A stretch of DNA of 36,780 nucleotides from Phycisphaerales bacterium (GCA_029260315.1 JAJDDM010000142.1:1-36780); one strand, 5' to 3'; positions 6,470 to 15,001 are shown, numbered from the stretch's first letter. Notes: a model not told the origin generated them from the letters alone. Numbers and translations are program-made.

Positions 6470-7252
6470 ATGCAGGACACGGGCGTACGGTTCGATGTCA
6501 TCACAACGTTTCCGGAGTTGTTCGGGAGCGATGCGCCCGCGCCGCTCGCGGTGAGTATCCCGGCAAGGGCCCGGGCATTGGGCGCTGTCGAGATCCACGC
6601 GACCAGCCCGCGAGACTTCACGCTGGATAAGCACCAGAAGACCGATGACCGCCCCTTCGGCGGCGGGCCGGGGATGGTGATGATGGCCCAGCCGGTCTGG
6701 GACGCGGTGCGCCACGCCGAGGCCCAGGACGAGCGACCCGCGACGCGGGTGCATATGACGCCGCAGGGCGTGCCGCTGAGCCAGATGTTGGTCGAGGATC
6801 TCGCGGCTCGCGAGCGTTTGGTGATCCTCGCGGGGCATTACGAGGGGATCGACGAGCGGGTGATCGAGAAGCTCGATCCGCTGGAGGTCTCGATCGGAGA
6901 TTTCGTGCTCAGCAGCGGCGAGCTGGCGGCGGTCGTGCTCATCGACGCGATCGTCCGCCTGCTGCCGGGCGTGCTCGGGCACGACGACTCGGCGGGGCAG
7001 GACTCCTACAGCCTCCCCCCTCTGAGCGACCCCGACGGCGAGCCGATCGACCCCAAGCTGCTCGAGAATCTGGGGATCTCGGCGAACGCCCGCCTGCTGG
7101 ACTGCCCGCATTACACCCGACCGAGGGTCTGGGAGGGGCTGGAGGTCCCCGAGGTGCTGCTCAGCGGCGACCACGGGGCCGTGGCCCGCTGGCGTCTTGA
7201 ACAGCGCCTGGCACGGACCTGTCAGCGTCGCCCGGACCTGCTCGGCGAGTAG
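6470..7252 (+). CDS. trmD: tRNA (guanine-N1-)-methyltransferase TrmD
   Basis: A 260-residue SPOUT-class enzyme that methylates G37 of tRNAs reading codons that start with C, preventing frameshifting. Visible family blocks are FDVITTFPELF at the start, FGGGPGMVM near residue 63, GHYEGIDERV near residue 124 and SIGDFVLSSGELAAVVLIDAIVR, the trefoil-knot SAM site, near residue 143. The C-terminal domain is complete. The predicted start has a TAGGCT box 6 bases upstream and no ribosome binding site. Confidence 0.97.
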   Translation: MQDTGVRFDVITTFPELFGSDAPAPLAVSIPARARALGAVEIHATSPRDFTLDKHQKTDDRPFGGGPGMVMMAQPVWDAVRHAEAQDERPATRVHMTPQGVPLSQMLVEDLAARERLVILAGHYEGIDERVIEKLDPLEVSIGDFVLSSGELAAVVLIDAIVRLLPGVLGHDDSAGQDSYSLPPLSDPDGEPIDPKLLENLGISANARLLDCPHYTRPRVWEGLEVPEVLLSGDHGAVARWRLEQRLARTCQRRPDLLGE

Positions 7253-7355
7253 GCGGGGCCACGACGACGCTGGTTCTGGACCCTCCCCGACTGCATTCCT
7301 ACCATCCCTGCCCGGCGCTGGCCGGCACCCCAGACCTCTAGACCCGGATGTTGCC

Positions 7356-7748
7356 ATGGACACCCAACGCCTCATCGAAAGCATCAACGCCGAGAGCCTG
7401 AAGACCGATCTGCCGGTCATGGATATCGGCGACACGATCAACGTACACGCGAGGATCGTGGAGGGCGAGAAGGAGCGGATCCAGGTGTACCAGGGCGTGC
7501 TGATCAGCCGCAAGGGTCGCGGGATCAACGAGTCGATCATCGTGCGTCGCGTGGTGGACGACATCGGGATCGAGAGAACCTGGCCGATCAACAGCCCGCT
7601 GATCGCGAAGATCGAGGTCGTCCGCCGGGCGGACGCTCGGCGTGCCAAGCTCTACTTCCTGCGCGATCGCCAGGGGCGCAGCCGGCGTCTGCGCGACCGG
7701 CGCCGCGGCATGAAGCACGTCGAGGGGCAGCCGACGGTGCAGAGGTAG
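7356..7748 (+). CDS. rplS: Ribosomal protein bL19
   Basis: A 130-residue bL19 with the family blocks GDTINVHARIVEGEKERIQVYQGVLISRKGRG and the C-terminal KIEVVRRADARRAKLYFLRDRQGR. It contributes to the 30S-50S interface. It follows trmD after about 100 bases with no obvious ribosome binding site; a TAGACC sequence 11 bases upstream could be a poor -10 box. The gene ends before a short heptamer repeat and a bidirectional terminator. Confidence 0.95.
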   Translation: MDTQRLIESINAESLKTDLPVMDIGDTINVHARIVEGEKERIQVYQGVLISRKGRGINESIIVRRVVDDIGIERTWPINSPLIAKIEVVRRADARRAKLYFLRDRQGRSRRLRDRRRGMKHVEGQPTVQR

Positions 7749-7754
7749 GCGGAA

Positions 7755-7777
7755 GGCAACAGGCAACAGGCAACAGG
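7755..7777 (+). repeat. GGCAACA heptamer tandem repeat
   Basis: Three perfect GGCAACA units plus GG directly after the rplS stop codon and before the terminator hairpin. Function is unknown. Confidence 0.8.
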
Positions 7778-7784
7778 AATACGA

Positions 7785-7818
7785 AACGGCCCGGATCGCG
7801 TGAGTGATCCGGGCCGTT
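7785..7818. terminator. Bidirectional terminator between rplS and the convergent secreted-protein gene
   Basis: A perfect 13-base stem, AACGGCCCGGATC and its complement, with an 8-base loop. The plus strand continues CTTGTT and the minus strand TTTCGT, so both tails are only moderately T-rich. Its position between converging genes supports use in both directions. Confidence 0.75.
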
Positions 7819-7843
7819 CTTGTTGGTTTCGGGTCGGTCGTTC

Positions 7844-10105
7844 TTAGTCGCAGCCGTTCGCGAACGCGTCGAGATACGCGAAGAAGTCGTCGGCGTCGGC
7901 GTCGCCATCCTCGTCCAGGTCCGCGCGATCGTCGCCGGCGGTGAAGAGATCGAGATAGGCGAAGAAATCGTCGGCGTCGAGCGTCCCGTTGCCGTCGATG
8001 TCCGCGGTGCAGCCGGCGTCCTCGCACTCGATGATGGTGATGGCGACGGCATCAATGCCGGCCTCGACGACCGAGCCACTGTTGAGGTCCGAGGCGTTGA
8101 AGCGGACTCGGACGCGATCGGAGGGCGTCTGGAAGAAGTCGTTGACGAAGACGCTGGTGACGAACCAGCCGCCGGAGACCTCGCCGCCGGTCGGCCCGAC
8201 GGTCTCGAGGTTCGTCCAGTTCTGTCCGTCGTCGTTGGAAATCTCGATGACGAAGATGTCGTTGGCGGGATCCGCGCCGAAGGTGTTGGAGTACCAGCGG
8301 GCGTAGGTGAGCAGGGCGTCGCCGCCGGTGGCGTCCATGGCGGGGCTGGTGAGGATGGTGGAGCCGCCGTCGATATCCTCGTCGTTGCGGTTCTCGGTGA
8401 CGTAGCAGCGTCCGGAGCCGTCGAAGTCGGTGGGCGGGTCGCCGCGATCGCCGCCCCCGTTGGGGATCCCTCGCTCCCACTGGCCGGCGGTGATGCCGCC
8501 GAAGTTCTGCACGCTCCAGCCGGTATCCGTCTCGAAGTTGTCCTCGAACGCGACGATCTGACCCGACGAGACCAACGCGAACGCCGGGTCATCCTGGCCC
8601 AGGCCCGGGAAGGAGAACGTCTGGCCATCGGTCGAGTCGGCGCTGAACCAGTAGCTGACCTCGGCGTCGCAGGAGAGCGTGCCCGTGCTGACGCTGAATG
8701 CGTTGCCGCCCTGCGGCGTCGCGGCGATCTCGACCGGCCCGTCGCCCTGATCGACCACCAGGCGAACGGTCGCGGGATCGAGGTCGATGGTGTTGATCTC
8801 CTCGACGATGAACTCGAACGTCTCGCCGGCGGGCTCGAAGAACTCGGGAATGGCCAGTGTGAAGTTGAACTCCAAACGATTGGGGATGGGCCGGACGATC
8901 ACCAGCCCCTGCTGCATGTCGCTGATGATGACGTTGCCGCTGGGAAAGTATGGAAAGGTGCTCCAAGCGCCGTCGAACTCGGGCTGGTCGTCGGCGGGAA
9001 ACGTGTCGAGATGGGCGACCTCGACCGGCGCGAGCGGATCGCTCGCGTCGAAGATCCGCAGGCCCGAGCGGTAGTTCGCCTCGAAGAGGAGACCATTGTG
9101 GGTGTAGCAGTTGTGATCGATGGCGTTCGAGCCGTTGGTGAACTGCGTGACGTAGGTCGGATTCGCGAGGTCCTGCACGTCGATGACGCGCGTGCGCGTC
9201 GAGAATCCGAAGTTGGATTCGTCGAGCTCGTCGTTAAGATAAAAGTACCGCCGATCCTCGCTCAGCCAGCCTTGGTGCGCGTACGAACGCTGCGGGTGAG
9301 CGACCGAGCCGAGCATGACCGGATTCGAGGCGTCGGTCACGTCGACGATCCGCAGGCGCGTGTCGGTGAACCCCGTGTCGAGCCCGCCGAGGGCGAAGGC
9401 GATCTCCCGCCCCTGCCAGGGCCCGTCGGCCTCCCACGTCACGATCTGGGCGTCGTGGACATAAAAGTCGTTCCACTCGCCGACGAAACGCGGACTGGCG
9501 GGGTTGGTGTTCACCTCGTAGATGCGCAGGCCGTTCGCCCCCCCGCCGCAGCGGTAGAGCCGCCCGGAGTCGGGATTGGCCGCGATGTTGTGGGTTGCGC
9601 CGTTGGCGACGTTGCCCGGCGTGGTCACGATGCCCGCGTCGACCTGTCGAAGGTCGAGGACCCGGATGCCGCTGCCGCCCTCGCTGACGGCGTACGCCCA
9701 GTCGCCGATGACCTTCACGTCGTGCCAGAGGCTGTTGGGCCCCAACACGAACTCGACGATCTCCGGGCGAACCGGATCGGTGATCTCGACGACGGCGATG
9801 CCGTTCTCGAGCCCGAGCAGGGCGTACTCCCGCCCGGCGGGCGAAACATAGCCCCAGCAGTCATTCGCGAGCGAGTTATTCCCGGGAAAATCGACGATCG
9901 GGATATGCCCCAGGATGAGCACGCCGTCAGCGTCCCATCCGTCCGGCACGAACGAGCCGGGATTGCCCGCGCCGGTAGGGAATCCACCTGGGTGGCTGAG
10001 CAGCGAGCTCTGGATCGCTATCGGGACCGTCTCCAGCGGACCAGACGCGGTCGCGGTCGCTCCAACGAAAATTGCGACGGCACATCCGGCGGTCGTTCGA
10101 TGCAT
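7844..10105 (-). CDS. Secreted choice-of-anchor B-type protein with dockerin-like C-terminal repeats
   Basis: A 753-residue exported protein. The start MHRTTAGCAVAIFVGATATASG has a short signal peptide and an AAGGGG site. Residues about 30-400 are repeats of LVIP/beta-propeller type: WGYVSPAGREYALLGLENGIAVVEITDP, HDVKVIGDWAYAVSEG, YAHQGWLSEDRRYFYLNDE, DHNCYTHNGLLFEANYRSGLRIFD. This matches the choice-of-anchor B family. A jelly-roll-like region with ENFETDTGW-type sequence follows at about 540-690. The last 55 residues hold two Asp-rich calcium-binding-like repeats, CTADIDGNGTLDADDFFAYLDLF and a second copy, as in planctomycete dockerin-like surface proteins. It probably acts at the cell surface; the ligand is unknown. 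It faces mgtE divergently. Confidence 0.85.
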   Translation of the reverse strand: MHRTTAGCAVAIFVGATATASGPLETVPIAIQSSLLSHPGGFPTGAGNPGSFVPDGWDADGVLILGHIPIVDFPGNNSLANDCWGYVSPAGREYALLGLENGIAVVEITDPVRPEIVEFVLGPNSLWHDVKVIGDWAYAVSEGGSGIRVLDLRQVDAGIVTTPGNVANGATHNIAANPDSGRLYRCGGGANGLRIYEVNTNPASPRFVGEWNDFYVHDAQIVTWEADGPWQGREIAFALGGLDTGFTDTRLRIVDVTDASNPVMLGSVAHPQRSYAHQGWLSEDRRYFYLNDELDESNFGFSTRTRVIDVQDLANPTYVTQFTNGSNAIDHNCYTHNGLLFEANYRSGLRIFDASDPLAPVEVAHLDTFPADDQPEFDGAWSTFPYFPSGNVIISDMQQGLVIVRPIPNRLEFNFTLAIPEFFEPAGETFEFIVEEINTIDLDPATVRLVVDQGDGPVEIAATPQGGNAFSVSTGTLSCDAEVSYWFSADSTDGQTFSFPGLGQDDPAFALVSSGQIVAFEDNFETDTGWSVQNFGGITAGQWERGIPNGGGDRGDPPTDFDGSGRCYVTENRNDEDIDGGSTILTSPAMDATGGDALLTYARWYSNTFGADPANDIFVIEISNDDGQNWTNLETVGPTGGEVSGGWFVTSVFVNDFFQTPSDRVRVRFNASDLNSGSVVEAGIDAVAITIIECEDAGCTADIDGNGTLDADDFFAYLDLFTAGDDRADLDEDGDADADDFFAYLDAFANGCD

Positions 10106-10238
10106 CGATCTTTCCCCTTCACTTTTGACATTGGCGTCTGACCGGCGTCATCGGTTGATTCTTGCACGCCCCGTGCGACAACGCACGCGAGGCTGCGGAA
10201 TGTCGATGTGAATCCTATGGGGTTCTCGGACCGAGCGA

Positions 10239-10244
10239 TACCAT
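10239..10244 (+). promoter_or_regulatory. -10 box of mgtE, leaderless type
   Basis: TACCAT lies 5 bases before the ATG at 10250. No Shine-Dalgarno sequence is present. A TTGACA sequence at 10125-10130 is too far upstream to pair with it. Confidence 0.45.
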
Positions 10245-10249
10245 CGCCG

Positions 10250-11635
10250 ATGAACCCGACCGTCCAGCTTCTCGAACCCGAGGTCCGCGACCTGATCGCC
10301 CAGGGGCAGTTCCGCGAGCTGCGCGACGCCCTGCGGACGCTGGACCCGGCTGACGTCGCCGACCTGCTCGAAGAGCTCGACGTGGGCGAGGCGGCGGTCG
10401 CCTTCAGGATTCTTCCCCGTGAGCTGGCCAGCGACATCTTCAGCAACCTCGAGGGCGACTCCCAGGAGAAGCTCATCATCGAGCTGGGGGAAGCCCCGGC
10501 GATTCGCCTCGTTGAGAGCCTGGACCATGACGACCGCGCGGCGTTGCTCGACGAGCTGCCGCCGGACGTCACCACGCGACTCATCACCAAGCTGAGCCCC
10601 GAGAATCGAAGGGTCACCCAGCAGATCCTCGGCTACGACGAGGAGAGCGTCGGGCGGCTGATGACGCCGGATTATGTGCGCCTGCGGCGCGAGTGGACGG
10701 TCGCGAGGGCACTGGAGCAGATCCGGCGTTTCGGCGTGGATGCCGAGACCGTGCATTGGGTCTTCGTGGTCGACCAGAGCGGGCAGCTGATTGACGACCT
10801 GCACATCCGCAAGATCCTGCTCGCTGATCCGGACGCGACGGTCGAGTCGCTGATGGACGACCGTTTCGTGGCGCTCAACGCGACCGACGACCAGGAAGAA
10901 GCGGTCCGCGCGATGAACCGCTACGACCGCTCGGCGTTGCCGGTGCTGGATTCGCGGGGCGTGCTGCTGGGCGTGGTGACGTACGACGACATCGCCGACA
11001 TCGCAGAGGAAGAGGCGACCGAGGACATCCAGAAGCTCGCGGGCGTCGAGGTGCTGCGACGCTCGTACGGGCAGGCGCGCGTGCGCGAGATGATCCGGGC
11101 GCGGGCGGTGGTCCTGGCGACGCTCTTCGTCGCACAGACGCTCACGATCGCGGTGCTCGGGGTGTTCGAGGAGCACCTGGCGACGATGGCCGTGCTCGTC
11201 GCGTTCATCCCGCTGATCATTGCCTCGGGCGGCAACACGGGCACGCAGACCGCGTCGCTGCTGGTGCGCGCGCTCAGCCTGGAAGAGGTCGGCCCCACGG
11301 ACTGGCGGCGCGTGCTGGGCAAGGAACTGCTGACGGCGCTCGGCTTGGGCGCCGCTCTCGGGTTGCTCGGCTTCCTCAGCGTGCTGGTCTACAACCTCAC
11401 GCCGCTGATCGACACGCCCGAGCCGGCGCGCGTCGGGCTCGCCGTCGGGCTGGCGATCATGGCGATCGTCATCTGGGCCGTCCTGCTCGGGGCGATGTTC
11501 CCGCTGGGGCTCCAGAAGCTCGGCCTGGACCCGGCGACGATCTCCAGCCCGCTGGTGGCGACGCTGATGGACGTGTCGGGGCTGCTGATCTATCTGCTGA
11601 CCGCAACAATCATCATCCAGGGCGTCGCGGTGTAG
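10250..11635 (+). CDS. mgtE: Magnesium transporter MgtE
   Basis: A 461-residue MgtE. It has the cytosolic helical N domain (LDPADVADLLEELDVGEAAVAFRIL), two CBS domains from about residue 135 (YDEESVGRLMTPDYVRL, SALPVLDSRGVLLGVVTYDDI) and five C-terminal transmembrane helices from about residue 285. The pore motif ASGGNTGTQTASLLVRAL is near residue 325. MgtE is a magnesium-gated channel; the N and CBS domains close the pore when cytosolic magnesium is high. The start at MNPTVQ is preferred because a TACCAT box sits 5 bases upstream. A slightly longer frame exists but its start would overlap the promoter. No magnesium riboswitch was recognised in the leader. Confidence 0.95.
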   Translation: MNPTVQLLEPEVRDLIAQGQFRELRDALRTLDPADVADLLEELDVGEAAVAFRILPRELASDIFSNLEGDSQEKLIIELGEAPAIRLVESLDHDDRAALLDELPPDVTTRLITKLSPENRRVTQQILGYDEESVGRLMTPDYVRLRREWTVARALEQIRRFGVDAETVHWVFVVDQSGQLIDDLHIRKILLADPDATVESLMDDRFVALNATDDQEEAVRAMNRYDRSALPVLDSRGVLLGVVTYDDIADIAEEEATEDIQKLAGVEVLRRSYGQARVREMIRARAVVLATLFVAQTLTIAVLGVFEEHLATMAVLVAFIPLIIASGGNTGTQTASLLVRALSLEEVGPTDWRRVLGKELLTALGLGAALGLLGFLSVLVYNLTPLIDTPEPARVGLAVGLAIMAIVIWAVLLGAMFPLGLQKLGLDPATISSPLVATLMDVSGLLIYLLTATIIIQGVAV

Positions 11636-11673
11636 CGGCGAATCCGGCATTGAATAGTCGGATCGGTGCGACG

Positions 11674-11815
11674 GTGCCGTGGTCTGAGCGAGTCTTCGAG
11701 CGAAGGCCACGCGAGGATGTCCAGCGCATATCGCGCTTCAACGGCAAGCGGATCAAGCGGAAGCACAGGGCCGATCGCGTGGCCTTCGTCGCAAGGCCTC
11801 CTCAGACCACGGCAC
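11674..11815 (+). repeat. Composite L/R hairpin element, copy 1
   Basis: The ends are inverted: GTGCCGTGGTCTGA at the left and its complement at the right. The left 39 bases (L arm) fold on themselves, with GCCGTGGTCT against AGGCCACG and an inner CTTC-GAGC-GAAG hairpin. The right 39 bases (R arm) fold likewise with an inner CCTT-CGTCGC-AAGG hairpin. About 64 unique bases lie between them. It sits between the convergent mgtE and M42 peptidase genes, where it could also end transcription. Other copies are at 18217-18324, 31566-31697 (reversed) and 35999-36181. Confidence 0.92.
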
Positions 11816-11843
11816 CGACGCGGCACATTCTCAGCGGGTCACA

Positions 11844-12896
11844 CTATTTCACGGACGCGAGGTAGCGGGCGAGGATGTCGCGGGCCGCTTGCAGATCGCG
11901 TCGATCCACCATCTCGGTGACGGTGTGGATGTAGCGCGTGCCGACGGTGATGCCGACGGCCTTGGCGCCCGCGGCGGCCTGTTGCGCGGCTGCGCCGTCC
12001 TGCCCGCCGCGACCGAGGATCGAACGCTGATACGGGATCTCGTGCTGCTGGGCGAGCGATTCGACCTGGGCGACCAGCTCGTGGTCGGAGATGAACGACG
12101 AATCCTTGATATGCAGCGCAAAGCCGTTGCCGTGGGTCGTGACGCGCTCGTTGTCCGGCACACCGGGCGTGTCGCAGGCGAGGGTCACGTCGATGCCGAA
12201 GCCGATGTCGGGCTTGACGGCGTAGGCGCTGGTGCGCGCCCCGCGCAGACCGACCTCCTCCTGGACGGTGAAGCTGACGACGATCTCGCAGGCGTGCTTG
12301 CCGCCGAGGTTGTCCAGCTCGCGGATCGCCTCGATGCCGAGCCAGCAGGCGACGCGGTTGTCCAGGGCCTTGGACACGATCTTGCCACCGACCTCGATGA
12401 GGGGCTCGTCCATGACGACGTAGTCGCCGACCTTGACCTTCTCTTTCGCCTCGTCGGGTGTGAGGCCGAGATCGACGAAGAACTCCTTGACCTCGGGAAC
12501 CTTCTTCTTGTCTTCGTCCGAGGCGATGTGGACCGGGCGTCCGCCGGGGTTCATGACACCCTTGAAATCACCAGAGCCGGTGACGACCTTGACGCGCCGG
12601 CTGAAGAGGTTGCGCGTATCAAACCCGCCGGCGGCGTCGATCCAGAGAAACCCCTTATCGTCGACGTGCGAGACGTAGAACCCGATCTCGTCCATGTGGC
12701 AGAGAAGCATGACGGTCTTGGCGTCGCCCGAGGCGTCGGGACGGGGCTTGCGTCGGCAGATCAGGCTGCCCATCGGATCGGTCTCGATCGAGTCGAAGAG
12801 CCCCTCGATCTCGGATGCGATCAGCTCGCGGACGCGTTCCTCGCGTCCGGGCACGCCGGGGGTCTCGCAAAGCCTTTTGAGCAGGTCGATATTCAA
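11844..12896 (-). CDS. M42-family metallo-aminopeptidase
   Basis: A 350-residue cytosolic peptidase of the glutamyl aminopeptidase/deblocking aminopeptidase type. Metal ligands and catalytic residues are visible in order: HMDEIG near residue 67, ALDNRVA near 179, QEEVGLRGA near 214 with the catalytic Glu pair, GID near 235, and RYIHTVTEMVD near 324. The family forms large tetrahedral dodecamers that trim peptides. The start MNIDLLKRLCETPGVPGREE is standard; SD-like sequence upstream is weak. The gene converges on mgtE and is divergent from ygfZ. Confidence 0.93.
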   Translation of the reverse strand: MNIDLLKRLCETPGVPGREERVRELIASEIEGLFDSIETDPMGSLICRRKPRPDASGDAKTVMLLCHMDEIGFYVSHVDDKGFLWIDAAGGFDTRNLFSRRVKVVTGSGDFKGVMNPGGRPVHIASDEDKKKVPEVKEFFVDLGLTPDEAKEKVKVGDYVVMDEPLIEVGGKIVSKALDNRVACWLGIEAIRELDNLGGKHACEIVVSFTVQEEVGLRGARTSAYAVKPDIGFGIDVTLACDTPGVPDNERVTTHGNGFALHIKDSSFISDHELVAQVESLAQQHEIPYQRSILGRGGQDGAAAQQAAAGAKAVGITVGTRYIHTVTEMVDRRDLQAARDILARYLASVK

Positions 12897-12990
12897 GGGC
12901 GGTCTCCGGAAGTTCGGGGTTGTTGAGAGTCACAGCGTAGGATCCCGGGTGTCACTTTGCCGGAGGTTTTCGGCACGCCAAGGAGTTCCC

Positions 12991-14115
12991 ATGACCCGCC
13001 AGTCGCCCTTGAGAGATCGCCTGCAAGAACTGGGCGCGATGCTCGAGGCCTACGGCGAGGGTGGACCCGATGTATGCCAGGCGCTCGCGCCGATCGAGCT
13101 GGAATACGCCGCGATTCGGACAGGCTGCGCTGTCTTCGACGAGGCGAACCGCAGCTTCATCGAAGTCCGCGGCGAGGACCGCCTGGAGTTCCTCAACCGC
13201 ATGCTCACCCAGGAGCTCAAGGGGATCGAGCCCGGCGAGATCCGCGAGAGCTTCTGGCTGAATCGCAAGGGCAGGATCGACGCCGACATGCGCGTGATCG
13301 AGCTGCGCGAGCGGACGCTGCTGGAGGTCGATTCGCTGGTCGCCGAGCACGCGATCCAGACGCTGAGCGACTACCTCTTCGCCGAGGATGTCGCCTTCGA
13401 GGACGCGAGTGAGCGGCTGTGCAAGCTGAGTTTCCACGGGCCGAACGCCCCGCCGGCGCTCGCCGAACTCGTGCATGTTCCAGAGGATGATCTCCGAAGC
13501 CTCGCCGATCAACGCACGCTCGGGGCCGAATACGACGGCGAACGCATCCTGCTCATCGGCGACTCTCTGACCGCAGAGACCACCATCGCCTGCGCCGCCT
13601 CTTCGCGGGCGATCCAGAGCCTCTTCGATCGCGCGATCGAGCTGGAAGTCGGCCAACGGATGGTGCGTCCCATCGGGTGGCAGGCGTTGAATGTCGCGCG
13701 GATCGAGAGCGGCCTGCCGCGGTTCCTGCTGGACTTCGGCCCCAAGTCCCTGCCCGCCGAGAGCGGCCTGCTCGATCAGCGAGTCTCGTTCACCAAGGGG
13801 TGTTATCTCGGCCAGGAGATCGTGGCGCGGATGCACGCGCTCGGCCATCCCAAGCAAACGCTGGTCGCGCTGCGCCTCGTGAGCGACGACGGCGAGATCC
13901 CCGACACCGGCGCGAGCGTCCGCGCGAGCGACGCAGACAAGGACATCGGCGCAATCACCAGCGCAACCCTGAGCCCCATGCTCGGGCGCACGCCCGTCGC
14001 GTTCGCGATGGTGCGTTGGGGTCAGCACGAGGCGGGCACGCGACTTCGCGCGCAAGGCGACGAGAACTGGCTGGACGCGATCGTCCAGCCGACGCTCAGG
14101 TTCTGGACGCCCTAG
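12991..14115 (+). CDS. ygfZ: YgfZ/GcvT-like folate-binding protein
   Basis: A 374-residue member of the YgfZ family, related to the glycine cleavage T protein. The defining motif K-G-C-Y-x-G-Q-E is present as FTKGCYLGQEIVARMHALGH near residue 270. The N-terminal part (EYAAIRTGCAVFDEANRSFIEVRGEDRLEFLNRMLTQ in pieces) is the usual folate-binding core. YgfZ helps repair or assemble iron-sulphur proteins in a tetrahydrofolate-dependent way. The ATG at 12991 has an AAGGAG site 6 bases upstream. TAGGAT at 12938-12943 may be the -10 box. Confidence 0.9.
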   Translation: MTRQSPLRDRLQELGAMLEAYGEGGPDVCQALAPIELEYAAIRTGCAVFDEANRSFIEVRGEDRLEFLNRMLTQELKGIEPGEIRESFWLNRKGRIDADMRVIELRERTLLEVDSLVAEHAIQTLSDYLFAEDVAFEDASERLCKLSFHGPNAPPALAELVHVPEDDLRSLADQRTLGAEYDGERILLIGDSLTAETTIACAASSRAIQSLFDRAIELEVGQRMVRPIGWQALNVARIESGLPRFLLDFGPKSLPAESGLLDQRVSFTKGCYLGQEIVARMHALGHPKQTLVALRLVSDDGEIPDTGASVRASDADKDIGAITSATLSPMLGRTPVAFAMVRWGQHEAGTRLRAQGDENWLDAIVQPTLRFWTP

Positions 14116-14130
14116 CGACGCCGGCGAGAA

Positions 14131-14874
14131 TCAGCCGCCACCACCCGGCGCGGGGGCCGGCGCGGGGGCCGGCGCGGGGGTCGGCTCGGGCAAGGCGTCC
14201 GGGTCGCTAGCGGCGGCGTCGAGTTCGGCCTCATACTGAAGAATGTCCATGGCCTCGAGCACGCGCTCGGTGATGTCGTCGCCGGCGGGCGCGAGCAGCA
14301 CCGGGCGGGCGAGCAACTCCTGGATCATCTGCGCGGTGCTCTGCGACGTGGGGCCGCTCTCACCCATGAGATCCGAGGCGTCGAGCTTGCCGGAGATGAG
14401 GTGGGAATAGCCGAGTTCGCCGGCGAGGGCCGAGGCTTGTTCCTGGACCTCGATGAAGGCCTCGGTGCTCTGTGCGACCGCGAGGGCCTGGGCGTTCAGC
14501 GTCGCCTGCTGGCGGAAGGCGTTGTACGCCTGCGAGTCGGCCTCAATCGCGCTGCGTGTCAAGGCGAACTGGGGATCTCCCTGCGCAAGACCCCGCAACC
14601 TCTGCTGGTTGTTCTCGATGCGCGTGCGGATCTCGGCCTCGGTCGCCTGGAACTCGGTGTTCTGCGCGTCGCGGGCCGCGACCATCTCCGGACGCAGCAT
14701 GTACGCCTGGAGGCAGCGGAACACATCGATCGTGGCGATCGTCGCGGGAGCGGGTGCTGCGTTGCTCGTCGCCGAGCCGGCGCCACCCGCCGAATCCTGC
14801 CACGCCAGCGCCCCGGCACCCAGCACAATCGCCAGCGCCCCGCCGGCGATCCACTTCGTCTTCCTGAGCTGCAT
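14131..14874 (-). CDS. Exported Skp/OmpH-like protein with Pro-Ala tail
   Basis: A 247-residue protein. The first 25 residues form a signal peptide or membrane anchor (IAGGALAIVLGAGALAW). A motif ATIDVFRCLQAY at about 47 resembles the opening strand of Skp/OmpH periplasmic chaperones and is followed by a long charged helix rich in Glu and Gln (about 65-160). The C-terminus is a low-complexity tail of alternating Pro and Ala ending in Gly residues, written in DNA as a 12-base tandem repeat around 14150-14185. A role in chaperoning envelope proteins is inferred from the family. Convergent with ygfZ, with only 15 bases between the stops. Confidence 0.7.
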   Translation of the reverse strand: MQLRKTKWIAGGALAIVLGAGALAWQDSAGGAGSATSNAAPAPATIATIDVFRCLQAYMLRPEMVAARDAQNTEFQATEAEIRTRIENNQQRLRGLAQGDPQFALTRSAIEADSQAYNAFRQQATLNAQALAVAQSTEAFIEVQEQASALAGELGYSHLISGKLDASDLMGESGPTSQSTAQMIQELLARPVLLAPAGDDITERVLEAMDILQYEAELDAAASDPDALPEPTPAPAPAPAPAPGGGG

Positions 14875-15001
14875 CGATAGACTCCCTCGCTGATCCCAGC
14901 GTCTGATTGCTCTCTTGCTCGTACCCGCGAGTGTAGCATCCGGTTCGCTCAACTTTCGGGTCTTGAACCACCCTGACCCAACCACACGGAGAGGATCACT
15001 G

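Noticed and set aside
5756..7648. A 630-codon minus-strand open frame opposite rpsP, trmD and rplS
   Set aside because: It is antisense to three well-supported genes and has Arg-, His- and Ala-rich shadow composition.
7820..10141. A 773-codon open frame on the plus strand opposite the secreted protein
   Set aside because: It mirrors the minus-strand gene, which has a signal peptide, family repeats and a dockerin-like tail. The opposite frame is a low-complexity product of high-GC antisense reading.
10208..10249. An upstream start for mgtE at 10208
   Set aside because: Translation there would begin upstream of the TACCAT box, and the added residues do not fit the family.
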